Below, piece by piece: positions 36,013 through 45,264 of a stretch of 64,000 nt of DNA. Both the position numbers and the translations under genes were made by a program. Below the pieces are notes generated by a model. That model did not search any database. It worked only from the letters and a program-made list of their open reading frames with translations, and was not told where the DNA came from. The first letter of the stretch is position 1. Every line of letters begins with the position of its first letter. Origin of the DNA: JANMDR01 sp031409495 (GTDB lineage: Bacteria; Pseudomonadota; Gammaproteobacteria; Burkholderiales; Usitatibacteraceae); the NCBI GenBank assembly GCA_031409495.1, contig JANNXI010000198.1, positions 4,803 to 68,802 of the forward strand, in the 5' to 3' direction.

Positions 36013-36518
36013 ATTGTTCTCCGTTAGGGTGAGGACTGAGGATTTTAACAACTAAAATTGGAAGATGTCCGGTACAAAAAATTGTGAATCATTTCTACAA
36101 ACTCTGTTACTTGATTCAGTTTTACATATTTCAAAAGCAGCGGAACAAATATTCTCCCGTTACTTACTAAACGTAATTTCCACTCCTAAACTATCAAAAT
36201 ATTTTTTTAAAGCCTCATTTTCGTGGTTTTTACTAGAAAATATTAATGGTTTTAGGTGTTTCGCCTAACCTTTTCTGCATTCACAATAGGTGACCACTCG
36301 ATTAGGATAATCGGTGAAAAGCAAAAGTCCAATACGCCAAAGGTCGTAGTGACTGCAAACAACTGTGTCCTATTATTGGCTGGTTGCGGCGGATCAAACC
36401 GACTGACGGCAATGAAACAGTCCACAATCGCCCATAAAAAATGCCTGTAGATACCCTAAAATAAGGCATCTACAGGCATCTTGATTTTCGTCTATTTAAA
36501 GCGCGGCAGCGAAAAAGG
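36013..36518. other. Intergenic region between pilus operon and uvrD
   Basis: AT-rich DNA upstream of the pilus operon, so the operon promoter must lie here, but no hexamer pair stands out. Two short plus-strand ORFs (36065-36268 and 36256-36450) lack ribosome-binding sites and protein-like character and are not called. The right end holds a palindromic repeat that serves uvrD. Confidence 0.5.
36443..36477 (-). terminator. Palindromic repeat copy 6, likely uvrD terminator
   Basis: Left arm GCCTGTAGATACCCTA, loop AAA, right arm TAAGGCATCTACAGGC, AT on both sides. Outer ten base pairs are perfect although one pair differs from consensus in both arms (A-T changed to T-A). In the direction of uvrD it is followed by ATTTTTTATGG, 42 nt after the uvrD stop, as expected of an intrinsic terminator. 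Confidence 0.8.
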
Positions 36519-38786
36519 CTACTTTTCGGTCAACTTGGCCAACGATAGCAGTAACCATTTAGGACCGTGGTCGCGAAATTTAATTTGAATACGCGAATCA
36601 TCGCCTAATCCTTCAATAGCGATGACTACGCCATCACCAAATTTTGCGTGCGATACATTTGCACCTGTCTTATATGGCGAATTATTGCCTTCAAACTTTG
36701 CGCGGGCTGAATCCACCTGACCATTAAATCCAGCGTCGGGTGGGCGCACGCCAAAGTGGTTTCCACCGTAATTGTTACTACCGCCACTGCCGTATTGGTT
36801 TTGCCGACCGCTGGACGCGTAGTGATTATAAGTAGCGGCTTTTTCAGGCAACACGATCCATTTGCAAAGCTCAGCGGGAATTTCTTCTACAAAACGTGAC
36901 ACCACGCCATATTGCGTTTGCCCATGCAACATGCGCTGCCCGGCGTGGGTGATGTACAAGCGGTTGCGTGCGCGGGTGATGGCCACGTACATCAAGCGGC
37001 GCTCTTCTTCTACGCCATCCAAATTGTTGAGCGAATTGGTGTGGGGGAACAAACCCTCTTCCACGCCCACTACAAACACCGCATTAAATTCCAAACCCTT
37101 CGACGCATGTACGCTCATGAGCTGTAAAGCGTCGTCGCCCACACCGGCTTCACGCTCACCACTTTCTAAACTGGCATGCGCCAAGAAGGCCGTTAATAAG
37201 GGCTCTTCACCGTCATACTCTTCTTGAAACAGCGCTGTTGCACTCACTAATTCGCCTAAGTTTTCAAGCCGGTCTTCGCCTTCTTTTTCTAGTTTGTAGT
37301 GCTGATTTAAGCCACTACGCTCCAACATTTCTTGAATAAGCTCTGGCATGGTAATTTTTTCAGCTGATGCTTTTAAACCTTCGAGCATCTGCAAAAAATT
37401 ATTGATGGCAACGCCTGCTCTACCCGTTAATTCTCTATTTGCAATGGCGTTTTCACAAGCGGCGTAAAGCGATACCCCATCGCGCAGGGCCAAGGCTTGC
37501 ACTTGTTCCACCGTGCGCGCACCGATGCCGCGTGGCGGAAAATTAATAACGCGGGTAAACGCACCGTCATCATCCGGATTGCCAGCCAGCCGCAAATAAC
37601 CGAGCGCATGCTTAATTTCTTGGCGCTCAAAAAAACGCAGCCCGCCAGTCACTTTGTATTGCACATTCGCCCGAAACAGCGCGTGTTCCAGCACGCGCGA
37701 TTGCGCATTAGACCGATAAAGCAACGCCATATCGCGCAAATTGTTGCCTTCGCGCTGCAGCGCACGCACTTCTTCAACGATGAAGGTAGACTCTTCTAAA
37801 TCAGTAGCGGCTGAAAACACGCGCACCAGTTCGCCTTTACCAGCATCAGTCCATAAATTTTTGCCTAAGCGATCATTATTGTGCGATATAACGGCGTTTG
37901 CAGCATCTAAAATCGCGCCGAATGAACGGTAGTTTTGTTCAAGCTTAATTAAATTGCCGCGAGCAAAATCACGTTCAAATTCGCGCATGTTGGCGGCTTC
38001 CGCACCACGAAACCCGTAGATAGATTGATCGTCATCCCCAACCGCTAAAATACAAGGGTCAGCACCCGCAAGAAGCTTAATCCACGCGTATTGCAACCGA
38101 TTGGTATCTTGAAATTCGTCCACCAAAATATAGCGAAAACGTTGCTGATAATGCGTCATTAAAGCTGCATTGTTTTTAAGCAATTCATAGCAGCGCAACA
38201 ACAGCTCAGCGAAATCAACCACACCTTCGCGCTGACACTGCGCGTCGTAAGCGGCGTAAATTTCAACCTGCTTGCGCGTGAACTCATCCGGCGCTTCGAC
38301 CACCCGCGCCCGCAAACCTTGCTCCTTACAGCCGTTAATAAACCAACCCACTTCTTTAGGCTTAAACCGTTCTTCATCCACGCCCATCGCGCGGATCACG
38401 CGCTTGATGGCGGAAGCTTGATCGGCAGAATCTAGAATTTGAAAAGAAGACGGCAACCCCGACTCTTTAAAGTGCGCTCGCAGCATCCGATTACACAGCC
38501 CGTGAAACGTGCCAACCCACATACCACGGGTGTTGATAGGCATCATGGAACCAATACGGGTGAGCATTTCGCGTGCCGCTTTGTTGGTAAACGTAACCGC
38601 CAAAATAGCGCCCGGGCTAGCCTGATGCGACTGAATTAAATACGCGATGCGGGTGGTCAACACCTTCGTTTTACCGCTACCCGCCCCCGCCAAAATCAAC
38701 GCGGATTCCCGCGGCAACAACACTGCGCGAGCCTGCTCAGGGTTTAAGTTTTCGACAAGGTTTATCTCAGAAAAGGATTGAAACAT
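36519..38786 (-). CDS. uvrD: DNA helicase II, UvrD/PcrA type
   Basis: About 755 residues from MFQSFSEINL (ATG 38786). Superfamily 1A 3'-5' helicase for nucleotide excision and mismatch repair. Motifs in order: Q motif LNPEQARAVLL, Walker A AGAGSGKTKVLTTRI near residue 40, Ia TFTNKAAREM, II VDEFQDTNRLQYAWI, III GDDDQSIYGFRGA, IV LEQNYRS, V LMSVHASKGLEFNAVFVVG, VI EERRLMYVAITRARNRLYI. The C-terminus has the Tudor-like domain that binds RNA polymerase in UvrD/PcrA (VSHAKFGDGVVIAIEGLGDD). A palindromic terminator lies 42 nt downstream. Divergent from leuS. Confidence 0.94.
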   Translation of the reverse strand: MFQSFSEINLVENLNPEQARAVLLPRESALILAGAGSGKTKVLTTRIAYLIQSHQASPGAILAVTFTNKAAREMLTRIGSMMPINTRGMWVGTFHGLCNRMLRAHFKESGLPSSFQILDSADQASAIKRVIRAMGVDEERFKPKEVGWFINGCKEQGLRARVVEAPDEFTRKQVEIYAAYDAQCQREGVVDFAELLLRCYELLKNNAALMTHYQQRFRYILVDEFQDTNRLQYAWIKLLAGADPCILAVGDDDQSIYGFRGAEAANMREFERDFARGNLIKLEQNYRSFGAILDAANAVISHNNDRLGKNLWTDAGKGELVRVFSAATDLEESTFIVEEVRALQREGNNLRDMALLYRSNAQSRVLEHALFRANVQYKVTGGLRFFERQEIKHALGYLRLAGNPDDDGAFTRVINFPPRGIGARTVEQVQALALRDGVSLYAACENAIANRELTGRAGVAINNFLQMLEGLKASAEKITMPELIQEMLERSGLNQHYKLEKEGEDRLENLGELVSATALFQEEYDGEEPLLTAFLAHASLESGEREAGVGDDALQLMSVHASKGLEFNAVFVVGVEEGLFPHTNSLNNLDGVEEERRLMYVAITRARNRLYITHAGQRMLHGQTQYGVVSRFVEEIPAELCKWIVLPEKAATYNHYASSGRQNQYGSGGSNNYGGNHFGVRPPDAGFNGQVDSARAKFEGNNSPYKTGANVSHAKFGDGVVIAIEGLGDDSRIQIKFRDHGPKWLLLSLAKLTEK

Positions 38787-38926
38787 CAGTAAATTCGCAC
38801 GCCACACAGTATATAAAGCGCGATTATCGCGGATAACGAGGGGGCGTGCTTTAAACGACGCATTACTGACTACTTAACAGGGCGTTGATCGCCCGCTGAT
38901 TATCAAAGGAAGCTGCGGTGCCAAGG

Positions 38927-38932
38927 TATAAT
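38927..38932 (+). promoter_or_regulatory. Possible -10 element of the leuS promoter
   Basis: TATAAT lies 36 bp before the leuS ATG. A matching -35 at optimal spacing is not clear; TTATCA at 38900-38905 is 21 bp away. A small hairpin GGGCG-TTGAT-CGCCC at 38880-38894 lies just upstream. Confidence 0.4.
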
Positions 38933-38967
38933 ATAAGGTTCCATTCGCATTTACTTTAAAGCCACTC

Positions 38968-41622
38968 ATGCAATCGCAAATTACCCCCACCTACGATCCC
39001 AAACAAATCGAATCCACTTGGCAGCAAAAATGGAACGCCGCTGACGCTTATCGCGTGCTGGAAAATGCAACGGATGCAACTGGTAAGTTAAAGCCTAAGT
39101 TTTATGCGTGTTCTATGCTGCCTTACCCTTCGGGCAAGTTGCATATGGGCCATGTGCGTAACTACACCATCAATGATGTGATGTTGCGGCAGATGCGGAT
39201 GAACGGTTATAACGTGTTAATGCCGATGGGCTGGGATGCGTTTGGGATGCCGGCCGAGAACGCCGCTATTGCCAACAATGTCCCGCCTGCGCAGTGGACT
39301 TACGCCAATATCGCGGACATGAAGGCGCAAATGCAGCCGTTGGGTTTGGCCTTTGATTGGGCGCGGGAAGTAACTACTTGCAGCCCGGATTATTACCGCT
39401 GGAACCAGTGGCTGTTTTTAAAAATGCTTGAAAAAGGCATTGCCTACCGCAAAACCCAAATCGTTAATTGGGATCCGGTTGACCAAACTGTGTTGGCTAA
39501 CGAGCAGGTGATTGACGGGCGCGGTTGGCGCTCCGGTGCGGTGGTCGAAAAACGCGAAATTCCGGGTTATTACTTGGGCATTACCCAATATGCTGAAGAG
39601 CTGCTAGATCATGTAACCCACAAGCTACCGGGCTGGCCGGAGCGCGTGCGCATCATGCAACAAAACTGGATTGGGAAGTCTGTTGGTGTGCGCTTTGCTT
39701 TTCCGCACGCTATTTACGATGACGCCGGTGCGCTGGTGCAAGACGGAAAGCTATTTGTGTTCACCACGCGGGCTGACACCATTATGGGCGTGACGTTTTG
39801 TGCGGTGGCGGCGGAACATCCTATTGCGACTGTGGCTGCAAAAAATAGTGCGGCATTGCAAGCCTTTATTGCTGAATGCAAGCAGGGCGGTGTGGCCGAA
39901 GCGGATATGGCTACCGCCGAGAAGAAGGGCATGGATACTGGCTTAACGGTGAATCACCCGCTTACTGGCATAGCGGTACCGGTGTGGATTGGTAACTATG
40001 TGTTGATGACTTATGGTGACGGCGCGGTGATGGGTGTGCCTGCGCATGACGAACGGGATTTTGCGTTTGCTAAAAAATACGCTTTAGCGATTAAGCAAGT
40101 GGTGAAAGTGGCTGGCAAAGACTATTCGCTAGATGCTTGGGGCGATTGGTATGGCGATAAAGCCAATGGCGTTTTGATGGATTCCGGAAAATACGATGGC
40201 TTAAATTATGAAGCGGCAGTGGACGCCATTGCCGCTGATTTAACCGCCTCCGGCGGTGAGAAAAAAACCCAGTATCGCTTACGTGATTGGGGCATTTCGC
40301 GCCAACGTTATTGGGGCACACCAATACCCTTGATTCATTGCGATGATTGCGGTGTGGTGCCGGTACCAGAGAAAGATTTACCGGTAATTTTGCCGGATGA
40401 TTGCATTCCCGATGGCAGCGGAAACCCGCTCAACAAACACGCCGCGTTTTTATATGTGCCCTGCCCTAAATGCGGCAAGCCTGCTAAGCGCGAGACGGAC
40501 ACCATGGATACCTTTGTAGATTCATCGTGGTATTACATGCGCTATTGCTCGCCCGATTCCGCTCACGCGATGGTGGACGCGCGTAATGATTATTGGATGC
40601 CGATGGATCAGTACATCGGCGGCATCGAGCATGCGGTTTTACATTTGCTGTACGCACGGTTTTGGACGAAAGTAATGCGCGACTTTGGGCTAATTAAGTT
40701 TGATGAGCCGTTTACTAATTTGTTCACGCAAGGCATGTTGCTGAATGAAAGCTTTTATCGTGAAGACGGTGATGGCAAAAAGCGGTGGTTTTACCCTACT
40801 GAAGTAACAGTGCACCACGACGAAAAGGGCAAGCCAATTAGCGCTACCGCCAATGAAGACGGGCTTCCCGTGCATTTGGGCGGCATTGAGAAAATGTCGA
40901 AGTCCAAAAACAACGTGGTGGAACCTAAAGATATTATCGCGACTTTCGGCGCAGATACCGCTCGGTTTTTTACCATGTTTGCAGGGCCGCCAGATATGAG
41001 TGCGGCATGGTCTGATACCGGTGTAGCCGGTGCTTCACGCTACTTGAATCGCTTATGGGCTTTTGCGGCAAAACACCATACTGTTGGCACGGCTGCACCC
41101 ACGTTTAGCAACTTAAGTAGCCCTGCTAAAAAGTGCCGGTTTGAAGTGCATTCGTGTTTAAAGCAGGCTAATGCCGATTACAAGCGCTTGCAGTACAACA
41201 CCGTATTATCAGCCTGTATGAAGATACTTAACACCCTCGACAGTTTTGGCGCGACCAACGATGCCGCATCACCCGCCATTATCGGTGAGGGCTTGTCGAT
41301 TTTGCTCCGCTTGCTGTATCCGGTTTGCCCGCACATCACGGCACAATTGTGGCTAGACTTAGGCTACGCAGTGGTTGGCGGCGATATGCTCGATACCGCA
41401 TGGCCACAAGTGGACGCAGCCGCCTTGCAGCAGGATGAACTTGAGCTGGTGGTGCAAATTAACGGCAAATTGCGCAGCGCCATTCGTGTGGCCGCCAGCG
41501 CCAGCAAAGAAATAATTGAGCAAGCCACTTTGGCCGATGCGCAAGTGCAGCATTATTTAGAAGGACGTCCGGTGAAAAAAATCGTGGTCGTGGCAGGCAA
41601 GCTCGTGAATGTGGTGGCATAA
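38968..41622 (+). CDS. leuS: Leucyl-tRNA synthetase
   Basis: 884 residues, full length for the bacterial enzyme. Charges tRNA-Leu in the cytoplasm. Class I signatures: HIGH box in PYPSGKLHMGHVRNYTIND near residue 50 and KMSKS in GIEKMSKSKNNVVEPKD near residue 640. CP1 editing-domain sequence is intact (FTTRADTIMGVTFCAVAAEH; YGDGAVMGVPAHDERDFAFA). Zinc-type pairs CDDCGVVPVP and CPKC follow, then WYYMRYCSPD and the C-terminal ELVVQINGKLRSAI. Its stop lies 1 nt before the favoured lptE start, so the leuS-lptE-holA unit is probably one operon. Confidence 0.97.
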   Translation: MQSQITPTYDPKQIESTWQQKWNAADAYRVLENATDATGKLKPKFYACSMLPYPSGKLHMGHVRNYTINDVMLRQMRMNGYNVLMPMGWDAFGMPAENAAIANNVPPAQWTYANIADMKAQMQPLGLAFDWAREVTTCSPDYYRWNQWLFLKMLEKGIAYRKTQIVNWDPVDQTVLANEQVIDGRGWRSGAVVEKREIPGYYLGITQYAEELLDHVTHKLPGWPERVRIMQQNWIGKSVGVRFAFPHAIYDDAGALVQDGKLFVFTTRADTIMGVTFCAVAAEHPIATVAAKNSAALQAFIAECKQGGVAEADMATAEKKGMDTGLTVNHPLTGIAVPVWIGNYVLMTYGDGAVMGVPAHDERDFAFAKKYALAIKQVVKVAGKDYSLDAWGDWYGDKANGVLMDSGKYDGLNYEAAVDAIAADLTASGGEKKTQYRLRDWGISRQRYWGTPIPLIHCDDCGVVPVPEKDLPVILPDDCIPDGSGNPLNKHAAFLYVPCPKCGKPAKRETDTMDTFVDSSWYYMRYCSPDSAHAMVDARNDYWMPMDQYIGGIEHAVLHLLYARFWTKVMRDFGLIKFDEPFTNLFTQGMLLNESFYREDGDGKKRWFYPTEVTVHHDEKGKPISATANEDGLPVHLGGIEKMSKSKNNVVEPKDIIATFGADTARFFTMFAGPPDMSAAWSDTGVAGASRYLNRLWAFAAKHHTVGTAAPTFSNLSSPAKKCRFEVHSCLKQANADYKRLQYNTVLSACMKILNTLDSFGATNDAASPAIIGEGLSILLRLLYPVCPHITAQLWLDLGYAVVGGDMLDTAWPQVDAAALQQDELELVVQINGKLRSAIRVAASASKEIIEQATLADAQVQHYLEGRPVKKIVVVAGKLVNVVA

Positions 41623-41623
41623 C

Positions 41624-42157
41624 GTGAAGCATTGGCGCGTTCATGCGGCCTGCATATTGACGGCTACAAGTATGCTTAGTGGTTGCGGCTTTGCATTGCG
41701 CGGCGACTATGTGGTGCCTTACGCGGGCGTGTACGTAAGCGCGGGGCCAAATTCGCAAATAGTGAATACCTTAAAGCGTGAATTACAAGCCACCAATAAG
41801 TTTGAGCCGAATGCTAAGGCAGCGCACGCTCAACTCAATATTGTGTTGGAAGATCGTGACAAGAAAATTCTATCGCTATCGGGCGCGGGGCGCGTGCGCG
41901 AATTTCAGCTTAAAACCACGGTGCAATTTCAGCTTGTCGAAGCCACGGGTGCTGTGATTATCGCCACCAACGAATTGTCGCTAATTCGGCGCATGAGCTT
42001 TGACGATGCGCAGGTGGTTTCTAAGCAACAAGAAGAAGCGCTGCTATTTGCCGACATGGAAAAAGACATTGCTGGGCAAATTATGCGGCGCATTACGGTG
42101 GCATCAAATTTGGCAAAGTATGCGCCAACAGCACCTCAAGCTAGCAAGCCGCAATAA
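41624..42157 (+). CDS. lptE: LPS-assembly lipoprotein LptE
   Basis: About 177 residues from GTG 41624 (VKHWRVHAACIL); ATG 41609, which overlaps leuS, is the alternative. Lipoprotein signal with lipobox MLSGC followed by GFALRGDYVVPY, the classic LptE start. Core motifs: GPNSQIVNTLKRELQATNKF, LSGAGRVREFQLKTTVQFQL, then a C-terminal helix (EEALLFADMEKDIAGQIMRR). Outer-membrane partner that plugs the LptD barrel for lipopolysaccharide export. Position between leuS and holA is the conserved one in beta- and gammaproteobacteria. Confidence 0.92.
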   Translation: MKHWRVHAACILTATSMLSGCGFALRGDYVVPYAGVYVSAGPNSQIVNTLKRELQATNKFEPNAKAAHAQLNIVLEDRDKKILSLSGAGRVREFQLKTTVQFQLVEATGAVIIATNELSLIRRMSFDDAQVVSKQQEEALLFADMEKDIAGQIMRRITVASNLAKYAPTAPQASKPQ

Positions 42158-42166
42158 GCTGTGAAC

Positions 42167-42190
42167 GCCTAAAGTAAAGCATCTATGGCC
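42167..42190. repeat. Degenerate, shortened palindromic repeat at the lptE-holA junction
   Basis: CCTAAAGTAAAGCATCTATGGC resembles the inner left arm, loop and right arm of the palindrome (compare CCCTAAAATAAGGCATCTAC of copy 6), with the outer left arm missing. The holA ATG at 42185 lies in the right arm. Weakly supported. Confidence 0.35.
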
Positions 42191-43198
42191 ATTAAGCAAA
42201 CCGCTGAGCAGTTTATTAAAGCACCGCATAAAAAGCTTTCACCGCTTTATGTGGTGCATGGTGCCGAGCCTTTGGGCATTATCGAAGCCTGCGACGCGCT
42301 CCGTAAAACTGCGCGCGAGGCGGGTTATTCTGAACAGGAAATTTACACCTTTGAGCGTGGCTTTGACTTTAGCCGACTCACCATGGCCGTCAATGCGCTT
42401 TCGCTCTTTGCCAGCCAGCGCATTTTAGAAATTCGTATTCCTACCGGCAAGCCCGGACGAGAAGGCAGTGCTGCGTTAGAGGCATTCTGCAATCATTTAC
42501 CGGAAGACACCATCAGCATAGTGATCTTGCCGCAAATTGATTGGCAAACCCGTAACACGAAATGGTTTATGGCGCTTGAATCCGCGGGCTTTGTAATTGA
42601 ATCACAACCGGTGGAATTAGCAATGCTGCCAAATTGGTTGCTGGCGCGAATGCAACGCAACCAGCAAAGTGCCGATCAAGATGCGCTTGAATTTTTAGCT
42701 GAAGCGGTTGAAGGTAATTTAATTGCCGGGGCGCAAGAAGTTGCCAAACTTGCCCTGCTTTGCCCGCCTGGGGAAATTTCTGAAGCGCAATTGCGCGAGT
42801 GCGTGCTCAATGTCTCGCGTTTTAATCCTTTTTCGCTTACTGAAGCCATTCATCAGGCTGACGCCAAACGCTTTAACCAAATGCTATCCGGACTGCGCGC
42901 AGAAGGTGAGGCGCCTCCGCTGCTGTTGTGGGTGCTGGCTAACGAACTACGCACGATGTTGCGCGCAAACGGTGCGACTGCATCGGGCCGACCGCCTCAT
43001 GCATCAAAAATGGCAGAGCTTGGCCGTAGCGTGCGGCGCCACAGCCGTACGGGGCTTGAAGCCATGCTCTTGCATGCAGCGCAAATTGACCGCATGATTA
43101 AAGGCATTGATAGCCGCGAACCGTGGGACCATTTGCTAAAATTGGGTGTGCATATGGCCGGTAGCAGCACTGATACTCACTTACCGAAATTTGAATGA
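42185..43198 (+). CDS. holA: DNA polymerase III subunit delta
   Basis: 337 residues. Clamp-loader subunit that opens the beta sliding clamp. Domain I has PLYVVHGAEPLGIIEACDAL (degenerate P-loop region) and YSEQEIYTFERGFDFSRL. The beta-binding segment follows with ALSLFASQRILEIRIPTGKP. Domain II includes LEFLAEAVEGNLIAGAQEVA and domain III SRFNPFSLTEAIHQADAKRF and LANELRTMLR. Starts 27 nt after lptE and overlaps proA by 4 nt. Confidence 0.94.
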   Translation: MAIKQTAEQFIKAPHKKLSPLYVVHGAEPLGIIEACDALRKTAREAGYSEQEIYTFERGFDFSRLTMAVNALSLFASQRILEIRIPTGKPGREGSAALEAFCNHLPEDTISIVILPQIDWQTRNTKWFMALESAGFVIESQPVELAMLPNWLLARMQRNQQSADQDALEFLAEAVEGNLIAGAQEVAKLALLCPPGEISEAQLRECVLNVSRFNPFSLTEAIHQADAKRFNQMLSGLRAEGEAPPLLLWVLANELRTMLRANGATASGRPPHASKMAELGRSVRRHSRTGLEAMLLHAAQIDRMIKGIDSREPWDHLLKLGVHMAGSSTDTHLPKFE

Positions 43199-44484
43199 TG
43201 AATGCACAAATGTCACTAGAGCAAACGATGCAGCATATTGGCGTAACCGCTAAGGCCGCCGCACGTAAACTTAGTGCCGCCAGCACTGCACAAAAAAATG
43301 CAGCTTTGGAAGCGATTGCCCTGCAGCTGATGGGCAGCACCGATGCGTTGCTACATGCCAATGCCAAAGATGTCGCCCGTGCCCGTGAAATGGGCTTGGA
43401 GACAGCATTTGTTGATCGCCTCATACTCTCAAAATCCAGCATCGCCGCCATGGCGCAAGGCCTGCGTGAAATAGCCGCCCTGAGCGATCCAGTAGGTGAA
43501 ATTACTGGCCTAAAATTCCGACCGTCAGGCATTCAAGTGGGCCACATGCGTGTGCCACTGGGCGTTGTGGGCATTATTTATGAGTCGCGACCGAATGTAA
43601 CGGCTGATGCGGCGGGGCTATGCATTAAATCCGGCAATGCCTGCATTTTGCGCGGCGGCTCGGATGCACTAAATTCTAATCAGCAGATTGCTGCTTGTGT
43701 CCGTGACGGCTTGATTGATGCAGGATTATCCGCCGATTGCGTGCAGGTGCTAGACACACCCGATCGTGCGGCGGTGGGTATGCTCATTCGCATGAAGGGC
43801 GTGGTGGATGTAATCATTCCGCGTGGCGGTAAAAGCCTAACCGAGCGAATCGCTAATGAAGCAACCGTGCCGGTGATAAAGCACCTCGTTGGCATTTGCC
43901 ATGTTTATGTCGATGCTGACGCCGATATCGAGATGGCGCTAGCGATTGCCGACAATGCCAAAACCCAGCGCTACAGCCCTTGCAATACCATGGAATGCTT
44001 ACTTGTTTCCGCCGCGATCGCAGCGCAGTTTTTACCAAAAATAGCGGCTATTTACGCCCTGAAGAAGGTTGAAATACGGGCGTCTTCAGATGCCTTTAAC
44101 ATCATAAAAGTATGCGGCGTAACGGCCAATTTGAAACTTGCCACGGAAAAAGATTTCCACACTGAATATTTGGCGCCCATTGTGTCAATAAAAATTGTGG
44201 CTGATGTCGATGCTGCGATGGATCACATCGCGACCTACGGCTCGGCGCACACTGACAGCATCATCACCAATAATCACGTACGCGCAATGCGCTTTCTGCG
44301 CGAGGTAAATTCAAGCTCGGTAATGATCAATGCCTCAACCCGCTTCGCCGATGGTTTTGAATACGGGCTGGGTGCCGAAATTGGTATTTCGACAGACAAA
44401 CTCCATGCACGCGGGCCGGTAGGTTTAGAAGGTTTAACGTCTCAAAAATGGGTGGTGTTTGGAACCGGCCAAATTCGCCGCTAA
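43195..44484 (+). CDS. proA: Gamma-glutamyl phosphate reductase
   Basis: 429 residues. NADPH-dependent reduction of gamma-glutamyl phosphate in proline synthesis; the third-step enzyme ProC is encoded at 52171-53007. Family motifs: PLGVVGIIYESRPNVTADAA, CIKSGNACILRGGSDALNSN, IIPRGGKSLTERI, the active-site Cys in YSPCNTMECLLV, and VMINASTRFADGFEYGLGAE near the C-terminus. 44057-44091 resembles the dispersed palindrome (frame KKVEIRASSDA), but ProA proteins have KGVEIRG-like sequence here, so no insertion is needed. Overlaps holA by 4 nt; nadD follows after 18 nt. Confidence 0.95.
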   Translation: MMNAQMSLEQTMQHIGVTAKAAARKLSAASTAQKNAALEAIALQLMGSTDALLHANAKDVARAREMGLETAFVDRLILSKSSIAAMAQGLREIAALSDPVGEITGLKFRPSGIQVGHMRVPLGVVGIIYESRPNVTADAAGLCIKSGNACILRGGSDALNSNQQIAACVRDGLIDAGLSADCVQVLDTPDRAAVGMLIRMKGVVDVIIPRGGKSLTERIANEATVPVIKHLVGICHVYVDADADIEMALAIADNAKTQRYSPCNTMECLLVSAAIAAQFLPKIAAIYALKKVEIRASSDAFNIIKVCGVTANLKLATEKDFHTEYLAPIVSIKIVADVDAAMDHIATYGSAHTDSIITNNHVRAMRFLREVNSSSVMINASTRFADGFEYGLGAEIGISTDKLHARGPVGLEGLTSQKWVVFGTGQIRR

Positions 44485-44502
44485 GTTGATTTTAGCTCAC
44501 CC

Positions 44503-45210
44503 GTGCAAACGATAAAACGCATAGGATGCTTTGGTGGCACCTTCGATCCGGTGCACAAGGGTCACGTGGCGTTGGCGAAGGCGGCAGCGCGCATACTTGC
44601 GCTGGATCGCCTAATTATATTGCCGGTTGGCAATCCTTACTATCGCGGCAGAATGCCGATAGCCAGCCCGCACCAACGTAACGCCATGCTGGAACTTGCT
44701 TTTGCAGATGAACCCTATTTTGCACAAAGCGGGTGTACAGTAATCATTGATTCGCGGGAGCAGCATCGTAGCGGCCCTACTTACACTATTGATACCTTGA
44801 TTGAATTACGCAGCGAAGTAACGGCTGAATTTGGATTAGAAGCAAGCTTGGTGTGGATTATTGGCAGTGACGCCTTCGCACAATTACATACGTGGTCACG
44901 CTATACAGAATTATTTGATTATGCGCATTTTGCGGTCGCCACACGGATGGAAAGCGGCAAAATACCCAATGTAGCAATGTCTGAAGACGCCCTAAATACA
45001 GGGACATTCAGGCACGAAGCAAACAGCGCAGCAGCCCTTTTTAGCAGTAAAACGCACGGCGCTTGGATGCAACTAGCGATGAACCTTCCTGATGCTTCCT
45101 CAACGCAAGCGCGGGCAGTTGCAAAGCAGAACAAACAAAGCAACGCGCTCAATGATTTACTGCCCGCTCCAGTGGTGCAATTCATCATGGACAATAAATT
45201 TTATCAATAA
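44503..45210 (+). CDS. nadD: Nicotinate-nucleotide adenylyltransferase
   Basis: 235 residues from GTG. Makes deamido-NAD from nicotinate mononucleotide and ATP. Nucleotidyltransferase motif GCFGGTFDPVHKGHVALA at the N-terminus, GPTYTIDTLIELR, WIIGSDAFAQLHTWSRYTEL and LFDYAHFAVATR. The C-terminal half is less typical: a decayed palindromic repeat is read in frame as SEDALNTGTFRHE, and the usual ISSTxIR motif appears as ASSTQAR. The final LLPAPVVQFIMDNKFY is normal. Lies in the conserved proA-nadD-rsfS-rlmH order. Confidence 0.92.
   Translation: MQTIKRIGCFGGTFDPVHKGHVALAKAAARILALDRLIILPVGNPYYRGRMPIASPHQRNAMLELAFADEPYFAQSGCTVIIDSREQHRSGPTYTIDTLIELRSEVTAEFGLEASLVWIIGSDAFAQLHTWSRYTELFDYAHFAVATRMESGKIPNVAMSEDALNTGTFRHEANSAAALFSSKTHGAWMQLAMNLPDASSTQARAVAKQNKQSNALNDLLPAPVVQFIMDNKFYQ
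44979..45013 (+). repeat. Decayed palindromic repeat inside nadD
   Basis: Left arm GTCTGAAGACGCCCTA, right arm AGGGACATTCAGGC; 26 of 35 positions match the consensus without gaps. The frame is the same as in the DUF3108 and addB-like copies (CTGAAGAyGCC read as x-GAA-GAy-GCC). The consensus TAG in this frame is changed (AATACAGGG), keeping nadD open. Confidence 0.65.
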
Positions 45211-45264
45211 AGTAATACACTAATTTTCTAAACTTAATAACCCTTGGGGGCAATTTTCAACAAC

